From Candidatus Cloacimonetes bacterium 4572_55 (GTDB lineage Bacteria > 4572-55), in assembly GCA_002084765.1 (NCBI GenBank), contig NBMB01000019.1:1-64000 (forward strand): 64,000 bases of DNA, written 5' to 3'. The translations under genes were made by a program, and so were the position numbers. Within the stretch, counting starts at the first letter, position 1, and every line of letters starts with the position of its first letter. Under the pieces are notes generated by a model that saw only the letters and a program-made list of their open reading frames with translations, was not told where the DNA came from and ran no database searches. Below are positions 19,413-28,881 of this stretch, piece by piece.

Positions 19413-19510
19413 GGGGGCGAATGGGCTCTGGTGGGCTCCCTGGACTTCAAATCCAGTCGGCGGGTGCTAATCACGTCCGCGGTGGGTTCGATTCCCACGC
19501 GTCCCCGCCA
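19413..19510 (+). tRNA. selC: tRNA-Sec (anticodon TCA)
   Basis: The 98-base gene with encoded CCA has the hallmarks of bacterial tRNA-Sec. The anticodon arm is CTGGA-CTTCAAA-TCCAG, with TCA at 19447-19449. The D-stem is 6 bp with a 4-base loop (GGGCTC/TGGT/GGGCTC, with G-U pairs). A long variable arm spans about 19457-19481, and there is a normal T arm (GTGGG-TTCGATT-CCCAC). The acceptor GGGGGCG pairs with CGTCCCC, with a mismatch at the eighth pair and G73. It implies UGA recoding to selenocysteine in this genome. No selA, selB or selD is in the window. Confidence 0.95.
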
Positions 19511-19559
19511 CAATTAATTACGAATTAGGATGGGGCTAACCGGGATGAAGAGGGCGAAT

Positions 19560-20420
19560 ATGCGGCATGTAAAGATCGTCACGGATTCAACAAGCGATGT
19601 GCCGATCGAGTTTCGGCAGAAGTTGGGAATTGAGCAAGTGCCGCTGAAAATTCATTTCGGTGATGAAGTTTTTATAGAAAATGTCAATATCTGCGCGGAA
19701 GAGTTCTACCGTCGCGTGCGCCAGACCAATCAAATCCCCTCCACTTCCGCGCCGGATTTGGTAGAGTTCATCGAGTGTTACGCGCGGTGGGCGGATCGAT
19801 ATAATATTATCTCCATCCATCTATCTTCCGAATTCAGCGAGACGTATCGGATGGCTTTGGAAGCTGGGGATCATGTGATGAAACAGTTTCCAGAATGCAC
19901 GATTCAGGTGATTGATTCCAAAAGCGCGAGTATGGGATTTGGGCTGATCGCGGTTCAAGCCGCGGAGTTTGCCAAGGAGGGTCGTTCCATATCGGACATT
20001 ACGGATTTTATCTATCAAGCCAATTTGAAAACGTATGCTTTTTTTACAGTGGGCACAATGACTTATCTCAGGATGGGAGGACGAATCGGAAATTTGCGTT
20101 CTATTTTGCCGTCCATGATCGGGAAAAAGGGGATTTTGACTCTAAAAGAGGGCACTGTTTCTCTATTGGAACGCGTGGACATGCGTATCGGTATGGATAT
20201 GGTCGATAAACTCTTTGGATCGATCATCAAAACTGTTCCGTCGAAATCGGAAATTTTTTCGGTCGTGCTGGACGCCAGCGCGCCGGATAAAGCCGAACAG
20301 TTGATGGAGCGGATTCTGTCCCGATATCAATGCCGCCGCTATTTTCGATCCACTATTGGACCCGTAGTCGGGGTTCATACTGGTATCGGCACGTTTGCCG
20401 CGGTAATTCAATCCTTGTGA
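19560..20420 (+). CDS. DegV-family fatty-acid-binding protein
   Basis: About 286 residues. Diagnostic DegV features are the N-terminal VKIVTDSTSDVP, a Ser-rich lipid-head-group segment (STSAPDLVEF), IHLSSEFSETY and DSKSASMGFGL. DegV/FakB proteins bind fatty acids and, where FakA exists, present them for phosphorylation. No FakA is visible here. The start at 19560 follows GAGGG; two earlier in-frame starts lack this. Confidence 0.9.
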   Translation: MRHVKIVTDSTSDVPIEFRQKLGIEQVPLKIHFGDEVFIENVNICAEEFYRRVRQTNQIPSTSAPDLVEFIECYARWADRYNIISIHLSSEFSETYRMALEAGDHVMKQFPECTIQVIDSKSASMGFGLIAVQAAEFAKEGRSISDITDFIYQANLKTYAFFTVGTMTYLRMGGRIGNLRSILPSMIGKKGILTLKEGTVSLLERVDMRIGMDMVDKLFGSIIKTVPSKSEIFSVVLDASAPDKAEQLMERILSRYQCRRYFRSTIGPVVGVHTGIGTFAAVIQSL

Positions 20421-20457
20421 CCATAGTTATATAGCCCCGACAGTATGCTGATTCTTC

Positions 20458-21840
20458 TTATTTTGTTTCTCCGTTGATCACATTTTCCCAGACATACCGC
20501 AGGAACCGGTTGCGATAGGTGATTCGGTCCACAGAAGCCGCGCCTGGATAGTTATTGACGACAAATGTAAACAGATATACGTCGCCTGCCTCATTCCGCA
20601 TCAAGCCGGACATGGAGGATACGCCGGTCAGAAGCCCTGTTTTTGCTCGAGCCACGCCAGGTTGATCAAATCCGGGTGTTCGACGCAAGGTGCCTTCCTC
20701 CCCGAATACGGGTAACGATCCGAAAAAATCGATGCTTAGAAAGACATTTCCATACGCATGATTCAGCAACTTGACCATGAACTGAGGCGTCAGATAGTTC
20801 TTCCCCAAGCCTGAGCCGTTGATAATATTGGCACTCTCCTGTAGCTCCTGAAACGCATAAGATTTGAGAAATTCGACTCCGTTTTCCGCGCCGCCTGAGA
20901 ATTTTTGTCCCAGATAACATTGGATGCTTTCCGCCATCATATTAGAAGAATGGAGGTTCATTTTTCTCACAATTTCCCGCAGCGGAATTGATTGAAAAGT
21001 ATAACGGATATATCGATTTTTTTTTATCATATCCTCCGGAAGATTTCGGCGAATAATAGGCGGTTCCACGTCAATCGAAAGAGCGTGCAACAGCGCAGCC
21101 GCGTAATGATAGGTGGGATGATAGATTTTCCGTGAATAGCGAGGGGGTCGTTTCCGATCCCTGCCCACAGTTCCGCTGACTGTGACCTGTGTCCGGTGAT
21201 CATCTGTCGCAGTTGTGGAGACCTTTAGGCGCCTGCCAGTGCCAGCTACGGTTTTGGTCTGATTATCAATCAAAAAATACGCGCTGGGAGTATGAATCCA
21301 GACGTCCGCCTTATGACCCACAGTCGTCGGGGAGATTGTGATCTGAACCGCGTTATAGTTCAGGCACAAGGGTGACGCATCCGCCAAATAGGATCGGTCG
21401 CCCGAACCATGTCCTGCGGAAACGACTACGCCCGCGTCGCCATACAAAAAATCATCGATCACGACAGAATCGACCTGGGTCACCCCGCGGATTTTCAGCT
21501 CCAGCGCGATAGCTAATAAATCCTCGGTCACCATGGCAAGGTCTCCCCCAGCTTGAATATAGAGAACCCTGATTTGTGGATCATAAATAAAATGCGTATG
21601 ATAACGGAATCCGCCGCCCAATTTTTCCAACGCAACCCATGCTGTCAGGAGTTTGACATTGGATGCGTATGAGAACAGCTTGTTCGTGTTGTGCGCGAGC
21701 AGCGTCTCCTGAGTCGTGGGAGAAAAAAGTATGTACCCCACATCCGCCCCAGACGCGGGACTGGGAGAAAAATTGGACTCCGCCGAGAGACTCCCGTGTA
21801 TGCAAAAAAGAAAAGCGACTATCAAACTGAGTCGATACAT
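20458..21840 (-). CDS. dacB: D-alanyl-D-alanine carboxypeptidase/endopeptidase (PBP4, S13)
   Basis: About 460 residues. A signal peptide (MYRLSLIVAFLFCIHGSLSA) is followed by a PBP4-type serine peptidase with the three active-site motifs: SxxK in YASNVKLLTA, SxN in HSSNMMAE and KTG in ARAKTGLLTGVSSMSG. It trims peptidoglycan cross-links in the periplasm. The open frame extends upstream to 21987 through three 45-base repeats that encode LKSPQITRISGNWES each, but the signal peptide and GGGAG before 21840 place the real start there. That ribosome-binding site is part of the repeat unit. Confidence 0.93.
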   Translation of the reverse strand: MYRLSLIVAFLFCIHGSLSAESNFSPSPASGADVGYILFSPTTQETLLAHNTNKLFSYASNVKLLTAWVALEKLGGGFRYHTHFIYDPQIRVLYIQAGGDLAMVTEDLLAIALELKIRGVTQVDSVVIDDFLYGDAGVVVSAGHGSGDRSYLADASPLCLNYNAVQITISPTTVGHKADVWIHTPSAYFLIDNQTKTVAGTGRRLKVSTTATDDHRTQVTVSGTVGRDRKRPPRYSRKIYHPTYHYAAALLHALSIDVEPPIIRRNLPEDMIKKNRYIRYTFQSIPLREIVRKMNLHSSNMMAESIQCYLGQKFSGGAENGVEFLKSYAFQELQESANIINGSGLGKNYLTPQFMVKLLNHAYGNVFLSIDFFGSLPVFGEEGTLRRTPGFDQPGVARAKTGLLTGVSSMSGLMRNEAGDVYLFTFVVNNYPGAASVDRITYRNRFLRYVWENVINGETK

Positions 21841-21846
21841 GATCTT

Positions 21847-21982
21847 ACTCTCCCAATTCCCACTAATCCGCGTAATCTGCGGACTCTTCAAACTCTCCCA
21901 ATTCCCACTAATCCGCGTAATCTGCGGACTCTTCAAACTCTCCCAATTCCCACTAATCCGCGTAATCTGCGGACTCTTCAAA
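21847..21982 (-). repeat. Three 45-base tandem repeats in the dacB leader
   Basis: Three near-perfect 45-base units contain 'cactaatccgcgtaatctgc', a variant of the dispersed spacer repeat core. They lie between the sugar nucleotidyltransferase stop (21984) and the dacB start. On the minus strand each unit carries GGGAGAGT, and the one next to dacB is its ribosome-binding site. Confidence 0.95.
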
Positions 21983-21983
21983 T

Positions 21984-23285
21984 TCATATAGGACGCGTCA
22001 CCACATTGCTTTTGTCATAATAGAGATGGGAATCCGACAAATCCTTTGTGACCATCGTGTTCGCGCCGATCCGACATTTTTGTCCAATCTTGACTCCGGG
22101 CATGATCCCGGATTGAATGCCGGTTTTGACATCCTTCCCGATCACAGTTCCGAAAAAGCTCATTCCGCTATCGATCCGTTTCCCTTTGACACGGCTCAAG
22201 ATATTTGCGCGATCCAGCCGTCGATTTGCGGTCACTGTTCCCGCGCCAAATCCGCAACCGCTGTCCACAATGGAATCGCCGATATAGTTTGCGTGGGTCT
22301 CGATTTGATCATACAAAATCGAATGCTTGATCTCTGTGCCGAAACCGACAATCGTATTTTTCCCGATGTAGCTGTAATCCCTCACCAGCGAATTGTTTCC
22401 CAAGATTGCGCCTTTGGATATGTACGCGGGTCCCTTGACCACAGCATTCTCGAACATGCGAACCCCCGCGCCGATCCAAACGTCGCCATGAACCAATGAA
22501 TGGGGACTGAGGATAGCGTCCGGGTGAATATTTTTTCCTTTCAGGAATCGTGTAATAAGATAGCGATTTAACCGGAACAGGTGCCATGGGAATTTAAGCG
22601 TAATTTCCGGCGTATCAGGCGGATAGATTACCGATGTGGTCGCGTCGTACGCGTCGATATGTTCTTGGATAGCATTTTCAAAACTATAGTGATCATGGGC
22701 TTGCCGCGCCAAGATCGGCAGAAAATCGGACGGCAGCAGATAAACCCCGATCACCATTAAGTTGCTCGGCTCCTCGCCTTTTGCGGGCTTCTCGACAATG
22801 CGCTTGACTCGATCGCGATTCAATCCGAGAATGCCGTAATTCCACGGCGTATCGGTCTCTTGAGCCGAGAGCGCAGCGCGGCATCCGGACCACTGGAGTT
22901 TGTCAAACATGGGCGGCAACAGTTCGTCCGCGTTGACCTGGTCTGCGTTGGTCACCACAAAAGAATATTCGCCGATCCAGTCCTTTGCTTGCAGGATTGC
23001 GTCGCCCATTCCCTTTGGCGTTTTTTGCGTCAAATATTCGATATTGGCGGAAAGATTCGCATGTCCCAGCCGATCCTGGATCAGCCGATCCTGGATTGAG
23101 GAGTCGTTCCCGGATTGGATGATCGCCACATCGGTGATGCCGCATCGGATCAAAGCCTCGATCGTATATTGAATCACGGGTTTTCCTATGATCTCATAGC
23201 TGCTTTTATGCTGGTCCACTGCCAGGGGCCAAAAACGAGAGCTTTGACCTGCCGCTAACACCACTGCTTTTGTCGTAATCGTCAT
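21984..23285 (-). CDS. GlmU-like sugar-1-phosphate nucleotidyltransferase
   Basis: About 433 residues. The N-terminal half is a nucleotidyltransferase (AVVLAAGQSSRFWPL; NADQVNADELL as the metal-binding region; VEKPAKGEEP). The C-terminal half is a left-handed beta-helix of hexapeptide repeats (SLVHGDVWIGAGVR, AILGNNSLVRDYSYIG, GIMPGVKIGQKCRIG). This resembles archaeal/bacterial bifunctional sugar-1-P nucleotidyltransferase/acetyltransferases. The sugar is unknown. The start at 23285 is chosen for AAGG at good spacing. Confidence 0.88.
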   Translation of the reverse strand: MTITTKAVVLAAGQSSRFWPLAVDQHKSSYEIIGKPVIQYTIEALIRCGITDVAIIQSGNDSSIQDRLIQDRLGHANLSANIEYLTQKTPKGMGDAILQAKDWIGEYSFVVTNADQVNADELLPPMFDKLQWSGCRAALSAQETDTPWNYGILGLNRDRVKRIVEKPAKGEEPSNLMVIGVYLLPSDFLPILARQAHDHYSFENAIQEHIDAYDATTSVIYPPDTPEITLKFPWHLFRLNRYLITRFLKGKNIHPDAILSPHSLVHGDVWIGAGVRMFENAVVKGPAYISKGAILGNNSLVRDYSYIGKNTIVGFGTEIKHSILYDQIETHANYIGDSIVDSGCGFGAGTVTANRRLDRANILSRVKGKRIDSGMSFFGTVIGKDVKTGIQSGIMPGVKIGQKCRIGANTMVTKDLSDSHLYYDKSNVVTRPI

Positions 23286-23346
23286 AAACATTTTCCTTCT
23301 TTAAAATTTTTTAATTCTTTTTTAAACATACAAGATGTAAATTTGA

Positions 23347-24279
23347 TCACAAACTTGCGGGTTCAATATGAACTGTAACATCTAAAATATTTATAAATTG
23401 TTCTTTTAAAGCAAATTTTAAACGATGGGCAATTTCATGCCCCTCTTGAACAGAAATCCGTCCGTCTACCTCGACATGAATTTCCACAAATATATCAAAT
23501 CCGCTCTTGCGCACCCGACACTTTTCGATCTCGATAGTTCCTTGTACGGATCGGGCAACAGATCGGATTTTGGATTCGGTCTCTTCCGGCACGGTTGCGT
23601 CCATGATCTCTGCGACGCTTGTTCGTAAGATACGCGCGCCGTTGATCGCTATAATCCCGCAGGCAAAAAGCGCGGCGATATCGTCCGCTCCTTCGTATCC
23701 TTCACCCGCTATCAAAGATACGGAAATTCCGATAAACGCGGCAGCGGAGGTCAAGGCGTCTGAGCGATGATGCCAGGCGTCGGCTTGAAGCGAGAGGCTC
23801 TCTATCTCCTCGCTGGCTCGATTCACCATACGAAACAACCCCTCCTTGATCAGGATAACGACGATAAGCGTTATCAGGGTAAAGGGTTCCGGCGCATGAT
23901 GCGGGGTTTGCAACTCTCTGGCGCACTGGATAGCCATGCCTGCTGCAGCTCCAAGAAGAGCCATCGAGACCGCCATCGCGGCTAACGGCTCTGCTTTTCC
24001 ATGGCCAAAGGGATGGCTATGGTCTGGCGGTTTGGACGCGATTTTTATCCCGCTCAAAACAACAATTGAGCTGAAAACATCCAGCCCGGATTCGATTCCA
24101 TCAGTGACCAGGGCGTAGGAGTTGCCCAATACGCCGCTGATGATCTTGGTCACTGCCAGGAACATATTTGTCAGAATACCGATCAAAACAGAGCGCATTC
24201 CAAGCTTGAGTCGAGCGGATTTGGATATTTTCGTTACCTGTCCGCTCGATTTTTTTTTTGACGAAGTGTTGTTGGGCAT
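23347..24279 (-). CDS. Cation diffusion facilitator (CDF) metal transporter
   Basis: About 310 residues with six predicted membrane helices and a cytoplasmic C-terminal dimer domain. CDF signatures are TDGIESGLDVFSS in TM2, the loop SHPFGHGKAE and ADAWHHRSDAL (HxxxD) in TM5. It exports a divalent metal such as Zn, Fe or Mn by proton exchange. The start at 24279 follows GGGAG; an ATG at 24294 lacks a site. The last residues (LDVTVHIEP) are typical of the family's ferredoxin-like end. Confidence 0.92.
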   Translation of the reverse strand: MPNNTSSKKKSSGQVTKISKSARLKLGMRSVLIGILTNMFLAVTKIISGVLGNSYALVTDGIESGLDVFSSIVVLSGIKIASKPPDHSHPFGHGKAEPLAAMAVSMALLGAAAGMAIQCARELQTPHHAPEPFTLITLIVVILIKEGLFRMVNRASEEIESLSLQADAWHHRSDALTSAAAFIGISVSLIAGEGYEGADDIAALFACGIIAINGARILRTSVAEIMDATVPEETESKIRSVARSVQGTIEIEKCRVRKSGFDIFVEIHVEVDGRISVQEGHEIAHRLKFALKEQFINILDVTVHIEPASL

Positions 24280-24294
24280 ACGATTTTCTCCCAT

Positions 24295-24742
24295 TTGATG
24301 ATCAAATCCGGTGTGGAATGCTGCAGCTTAATCACTTTCTGTGCTGGCACTCCGGATTTATCCCACGAGAAGACCTTTGCTATGCGGTGAATCCAGCATC
24401 AGTTTCCTCTGGGTCGTTTGATGTGGTTCATTTTTATTCTTAACTCCCTATGCAAATAAAAATCGCCATTTGACTCATAAGCGTTCTTTATTTAATCGAA
24501 TTTTCGGTGAAAAGTCAAGCGTTTTTCGTCTATTTTTCTTTCGGTTAGATCGATCCTGACCCGACATAAGAGATATTTATTGACATTTGCTAACGGATGT
24601 GTCATATTTTTTGTATCCTGAATAATTCATCATGGAGAGGGATAATATATAAAGAAATTGGATTTTTGGATAATGTCGCTTCCGCTGATGTGATCGCGCG
24701 CTGTCAAAAAAATCAAACTGTTACTATTTTGGAGTAGATCGG
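24295..24742. other. Intergenic region between CDF and cheA genes
   Basis: No gene is seen. It contains a candidate promoter at 24580-24608 and, at about 24613, 'tatcctgaataattcatcat'. A similar string is found upstream of gyrB (about 4617) and in the repeat module at 7130 and 38549. Confidence 0.5.
24580..24608 (+). promoter_or_regulatory. Predicted sigma-70 promoter for chemosensory operon
   Basis: A perfect -35 TTGACA (24580-24585), 17-base spacer and a weak -10 CATATT (24603-24608) lie about 135 bases before the CheA-like start. Tentative. Confidence 0.35.
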
Positions 24743-27061
24743 ATGAAATTTGACCGGTCGATTTTCATCAATAAATTTACAAACGAAGCGAAAGAGCATG
24801 TCCAAAAGCTGAATCAAGGTCTGCTTGCTTTGGAGAAAAATCCTGGCGATCAGGAATTGATTCAGGAATTGTTTCGATCTGCGCACACGGTCAAAGGCTC
24901 TTCTCGGATGATGGGTTTTACCTTGACCAATCAGGTGGCGCACAAGATGGAGGACCTGCTCGGCTTGCTGCGCGAGGGAAAGCTGACTCTCAGGGAGGAT
25001 CATTACGATCTCCTGTTTGAAGCATTGGACCAGATCAGTTCGCTTTTGGAAGAGATCCGATCCAGCTCTCAAGAAACCTCTTCTGTCGATGAGATTGTCG
25101 AGCGGTTGGATAAGGCGACTTCCGGCGAGGACTTCCGTGTTTCTGGAGGGGCGACTCCAGATATTCCCCCGGCTGAAGAATTCGCACCTGAAGAGAGCGA
25201 AAAATTAGATGAATCCGAAGTCGAGGCTGAGATCGATCCAACGCCAGAACCATTGGAGTCGCAGCCTGATCCATCGCCCTCTCCGTCTCTGCCAGATGGC
25301 ACCCAAAAGCCTCGGAAAGGACAGGAGACGATTCGGGTTAATATGGAGACCCTGGATCAAACTATTAAATCGGTCGGTGAGTTAATTGTCGGTAAGATGC
25401 GGGCGCATCGGCAATTAGAAAACCTGAATCAATTAAAATTGAACGCAAAAATATTGCTGAAAACCGTCTCCGATATGCGTGTTCTCTGGGAGGGCGACGG
25501 TCTGTCGGAACCGGGGGGACGCATCTATAGTCAAATGGACGACCTCTTGGTGGAGATCGAGACGCTTTATAAACAAAATAGAGAGTCTTTAGCTTTACAA
25601 GATACGATTATCAGCGAATTGGAAGAGAACGCTTTCCAAATGCGCATGCTGCCGTTAAGCACGATTTTTGCCGCTTTTCCGAGAGCAATTCGGGATATTG
25701 CGCGAGATTTAGGGAAAAAGGTGGAGCTGGTCACTTATGGCGAGGAGACCCAATTAGATAAAAAGATGATCGAGAAGCTGGACGGTCCTTTGAATCATAT
25801 CCTGCGCAATTGTATCGATCATGGGATTGAACCGCCTGAGGAGCGTCTCAGGGAAGGTAAGTCGGAAAAGGGACTGATTCATCTGAATGCGTTCAACGAG
25901 AGTGGAAGCGTGGTGATCGAGGTGCAGGACAACGGCCGCGGATTGGATACAGAGGCGATAAAGCGTAAGGCGATCCAAAAACAGATTATGTCGGAGCAGG
26001 AGTTGTCAAAGATAAACGACCGAGATATTCAGAATTTTATCTTTTCCCCCGGCTTCAGCACCAGCCAGATCATTACCGATATATCGGGTCGGGGTGTGGG
26101 TCTGGACGTGGTGCGGAAAAATGTGGAGGATTTGAAAGGAACGGTCGGGGTTGAATCCGAGGCGGGAAAAGGTGTGAGTTTTACGATCACTTTGCCTTTG
26201 ACGCTGTCGGCTTTGCGGGTATTGTTGGTCAGGACTGAGGAGCTTGTCGTCGCTCTGCCGGTGACGACGGTCAGGGAGACTGTTCTGATCCGTCAGGAGG
26301 ATATTATCAAGATTGTGGATCGGGACGCTATTCGTTTGCGGAACCAGATCATCACTTTGGTCAATCTGTCGGATGCGCTGAAATTGGGCGCGAGTTATCC
26401 TCATGAAAAAAATGGCAATGGCAATGGCAATGAGTTGTTCGTGGTGATCGGAGAGGTGGCAAAGGAGCGCGTCGGTTTTATCATCGACGACATCATCGAC
26501 GAGGTGGAAGTTGTCCAGAAGCCTCTTCCGCCTTTTATCCAAAAGATCGAGAATATTTCCGGCGTCACAATTCTGGGCGATAATGAGATTGTATTGATCC
26601 TGTACATGACAGACCTGATCAATTCCGCTCGCCGCTTGAGTAGGCGGACTGCCAATAAAAATGAGCAAAGCATCCGGATCGCTGAAAAATCCCGTCCGCG
26701 TGAGATTTTGGTGGTCGACGATTCCCTGAATACGCGGGAGGTGGAGAAGTCGATCATAGAGGCGCACGGGTATCAGGTCGATCTGGCGAAAGACGGCGTG
26801 GACGCGCTGAAAAAAATCAAACAGAAATCTTACGATCTCATTGTCACGGATGTAGAGATGCCCAAAATGGACGGATTTACGCTGACCCAAAATTTGCGGA
26901 GTATGAAAAGTTACAAGGAAGTCCCGATAGTCATTGTCACTTCCAGAGAGCGGGACGAGGACAAGCGGCGAGGGATATCGGTCGGCGCGAGTGCCTATAT
27001 TGTCAAAGGTTCTTTTGATCAAAACAACTTAATCGATACTATCGAAAGTCTGATCGGATAA
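24743..27061 (+). CDS. CheA-type hybrid histidine kinase with C-terminal receiver
   Basis: 772 residues. In order: HPt domain with phospho-His H48 (RSAHTVKGSSRMMG); an acidic, Pro-rich linker (about 145-195); dimerisation helices (about 196-315); a CheA ATPase (N box LNHILRNCIDHGIE, G1 VEVQDNGRGLD, G2 GRGVGLDVV); a CheW-like domain (about 485-625); and a receiver domain (about 650-770) with LIVTDVEMPKMDG. This resembles FrzE/PilL-type hybrids in which the receiver replaces or tunes a separate CheY. The two MCP-like genes follow directly. No separate cheW, cheY, cheR or cheB is nearby. Confidence 0.95.
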   Translation: MKFDRSIFINKFTNEAKEHVQKLNQGLLALEKNPGDQELIQELFRSAHTVKGSSRMMGFTLTNQVAHKMEDLLGLLREGKLTLREDHYDLLFEALDQISSLLEEIRSSSQETSSVDEIVERLDKATSGEDFRVSGGATPDIPPAEEFAPEESEKLDESEVEAEIDPTPEPLESQPDPSPSPSLPDGTQKPRKGQETIRVNMETLDQTIKSVGELIVGKMRAHRQLENLNQLKLNAKILLKTVSDMRVLWEGDGLSEPGGRIYSQMDDLLVEIETLYKQNRESLALQDTIISELEENAFQMRMLPLSTIFAAFPRAIRDIARDLGKKVELVTYGEETQLDKKMIEKLDGPLNHILRNCIDHGIEPPEERLREGKSEKGLIHLNAFNESGSVVIEVQDNGRGLDTEAIKRKAIQKQIMSEQELSKINDRDIQNFIFSPGFSTSQIITDISGRGVGLDVVRKNVEDLKGTVGVESEAGKGVSFTITLPLTLSALRVLLVRTEELVVALPVTTVRETVLIRQEDIIKIVDRDAIRLRNQIITLVNLSDALKLGASYPHEKNGNGNGNELFVVIGEVAKERVGFIIDDIIDEVEVVQKPLPPFIQKIENISGVTILGDNEIVLILYMTDLINSARRLSRRTANKNEQSIRIAEKSRPREILVVDDSLNTREVEKSIIEAHGYQVDLAKDGVDALKKIKQKSYDLIVTDVEMPKMDGFTLTQNLRSMKSYKEVPIVIVTSRERDEDKRRGISVGASAYIVKGSFDQNNLIDTIESLIG

Positions 27062-27078
27062 CGAACAGGTCGCAGATT

Positions 27079-28869
27079 ATGGCAAAGAAAACACTTTTGA
27101 TTCATCCCATGAGTCACATCTTTTGGACAGGCGTTAAGATGAGTCTGCCCGTGTCGTTGATCGCTGTTTTTTATGTATATTACACGACGCGGTTGAGTTT
27201 TAATCAAGCCAATCCACTGATAATATTTACGTTAGGTTGTTTTGTGGTCGATTACATCTTCAAATGGATCGTCCAATTGAAGCTAACGCCGCGGATACGC
27301 GGATTCTGCGCGGGTCTGAAAAAAGGAAAAAAACTTGGGGCAAAGCAGCTTCAGGATGTGTGGGTGGAGACGCTGAATCTACCGGTCAAGATCGTGGTCT
27401 TTACCACATCTATTTTGGGTATAGTGTGGATTGTGCTGCCTGTCACGCTGTACTCCTCCAATCTTTTTAAGGAACAAGACGTATGGCTGCATGTGCTGAT
27501 CGGCGGCTTTATATCGATAATGGTTTTATCCGTGATCAATTTGCTGTTATATGAGCAGACGCTCATCTCACTGCTATTAAAAATCGAGGAAATCGGTCGA
27601 GATCAGCTAAATCGAAATGATCCCAGAATTTCTTTTTTTTCCATACAATTCAAATTCGTCACATTTTTTGGCATGATTATTATAGTCTGTGTGACAATTT
27701 TAAGCTCTCTGACATACCAAAAAGTCAATGAATTAGCGAGGTTGGATATGAGTCGGGAAGCCGCGCTGAGTCAACTGCAAACGCATATTTTTTTCGTCTC
27801 AGCCATTCTTTTGGTCACAGCCACCGCCCTGGTCTGGATTCTTGCCGCGCATCAAATGCGCCCGATAGGGAGAATCAAATCGCACATGACGCAACTGCTG
27901 AACGGAGAGATCGGCCAAACGTTCAGTTGGAGTATCGCAGGCGTGGTTCGGGACGAGGGAAATCTATTGGCTGAAATTTTTTCTGAGATGGTCAACGAAT
28001 TGCAGAAGGCGTTGGCTCAGATTCGTCAGTCCGGAATAGACCTGAAGAAAGAAACGAGTCAAATTTCGGTGCAAGCTCACAGTTATCTGGAGCATATCTT
28101 GGATCAATCCCAGACAGTCGCTTCTCTGAAAGCCTCTGTCGGGGAACTGTCGTCGCCTAATCTTCGTATCTCGAAGGATGCAGACCAGGTGCTTGAGGTC
28201 ATGGACGCGACTATCGAGGATGTGTGCATCGGAAGGGATATGATCCAGAAAGTGGTCGAGGGAGTTGATATTCTGCAGGTCGAAGCGCGCGCTACTCAAG
28301 CCCAGGTGGAAACATTACGCACAAAATTGGTCGAGGTCAGCGAGATCGTGACGATTATCAGAAAGGTGACCAATCAAACGCAAATTTTGGCGTTTAACGC
28401 TCTTCTGGAGACGGCGGACGGCGAATTGACGCATCGCTACGACTATATCGCGAGCAGTATCAACAAATTGACGCTCAAAATCGCTGAAGATTCGAAACAG
28501 ATTCGAAACACGGTGCAGGAGGTGCAGCATTATTCTCAGACTATCTTCACCCTGGCTGATCGCGAGTTCTCTTTGATCCGAAACGAGGCGTTGTCAATAA
28601 ATCATTTTCATGTCTTTTTGGATAAAATCTCTCGTATCGTCAATGCAATGAATGATGAAGTGAAGCAGATCACCGAATCCACCCAGTGGCAGGGAGAGGT
28701 CCGCAGGAACATTGTCAGGAGCCTGGAGGACATCAGAGATACCATTGATAAACATGAAGAAGAGAGCTCCAAAATTATTCAACAGATCGAGCGGTTGCAA
28801 AATCACGTCCAGACTCTAGGTAACATATTAAGTTCTTTTTACTTAAAATCGGATAAGGGACAAAAATAG
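27079..28869 (+). CDS. Divergent methyl-accepting chemotaxis-like protein 1
   Basis: 596 residues. The N-terminal about 260 residues hold about six hydrophobic helices and no obvious periplasmic sensor domain. A long coiled coil follows, with an MCP-type signalling tip at about 430-470 (TNQTQILAFNALLETADGE, compare the usual QTNLLALNAAIEAARAGE). The tip is recognisable but strongly diverged. It starts 17 bases after the CheA-like gene in the same operon and presumably signals to it. It may sense through its membrane part. Methylation sites are not evident. Confidence 0.82.
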   Translation: MAKKTLLIHPMSHIFWTGVKMSLPVSLIAVFYVYYTTRLSFNQANPLIIFTLGCFVVDYIFKWIVQLKLTPRIRGFCAGLKKGKKLGAKQLQDVWVETLNLPVKIVVFTTSILGIVWIVLPVTLYSSNLFKEQDVWLHVLIGGFISIMVLSVINLLLYEQTLISLLLKIEEIGRDQLNRNDPRISFFSIQFKFVTFFGMIIIVCVTILSSLTYQKVNELARLDMSREAALSQLQTHIFFVSAILLVTATALVWILAAHQMRPIGRIKSHMTQLLNGEIGQTFSWSIAGVVRDEGNLLAEIFSEMVNELQKALAQIRQSGIDLKKETSQISVQAHSYLEHILDQSQTVASLKASVGELSSPNLRISKDADQVLEVMDATIEDVCIGRDMIQKVVEGVDILQVEARATQAQVETLRTKLVEVSEIVTIIRKVTNQTQILAFNALLETADGELTHRYDYIASSINKLTLKIAEDSKQIRNTVQEVQHYSQTIFTLADREFSLIRNEALSINHFHVFLDKISRIVNAMNDEVKQITESTQWQGEVRRNIVRSLEDIRDTIDKHEEESSKIIQQIERLQNHVQTLGNILSSFYLKSDKGQK

Positions 28870-28881
28870 GATTCGCAGATT

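Noticed and set aside
19413-19510. Integration site (tRNA-associated genomic island)
   Set aside because: No integrase and no repeated tRNA 3' end were found downstream.
21847-21982. CRISPR-like array
   Set aside because: The units are directly tandem with no unique spacers, and no cas genes are present.
21841-21987. N-terminal extension of PBP4 made of three LKSPQITRISGNWES units
   Set aside because: The signal peptide starts at 21840 and has a ribosome-binding site. The extension is the intergenic repeat read in frame.
23040-23110. Duplicated IQDRL in the sugar nucleotidyltransferase
   Set aside because: A 15-base in-frame duplication in a surface loop; noted but too small to support any claim.
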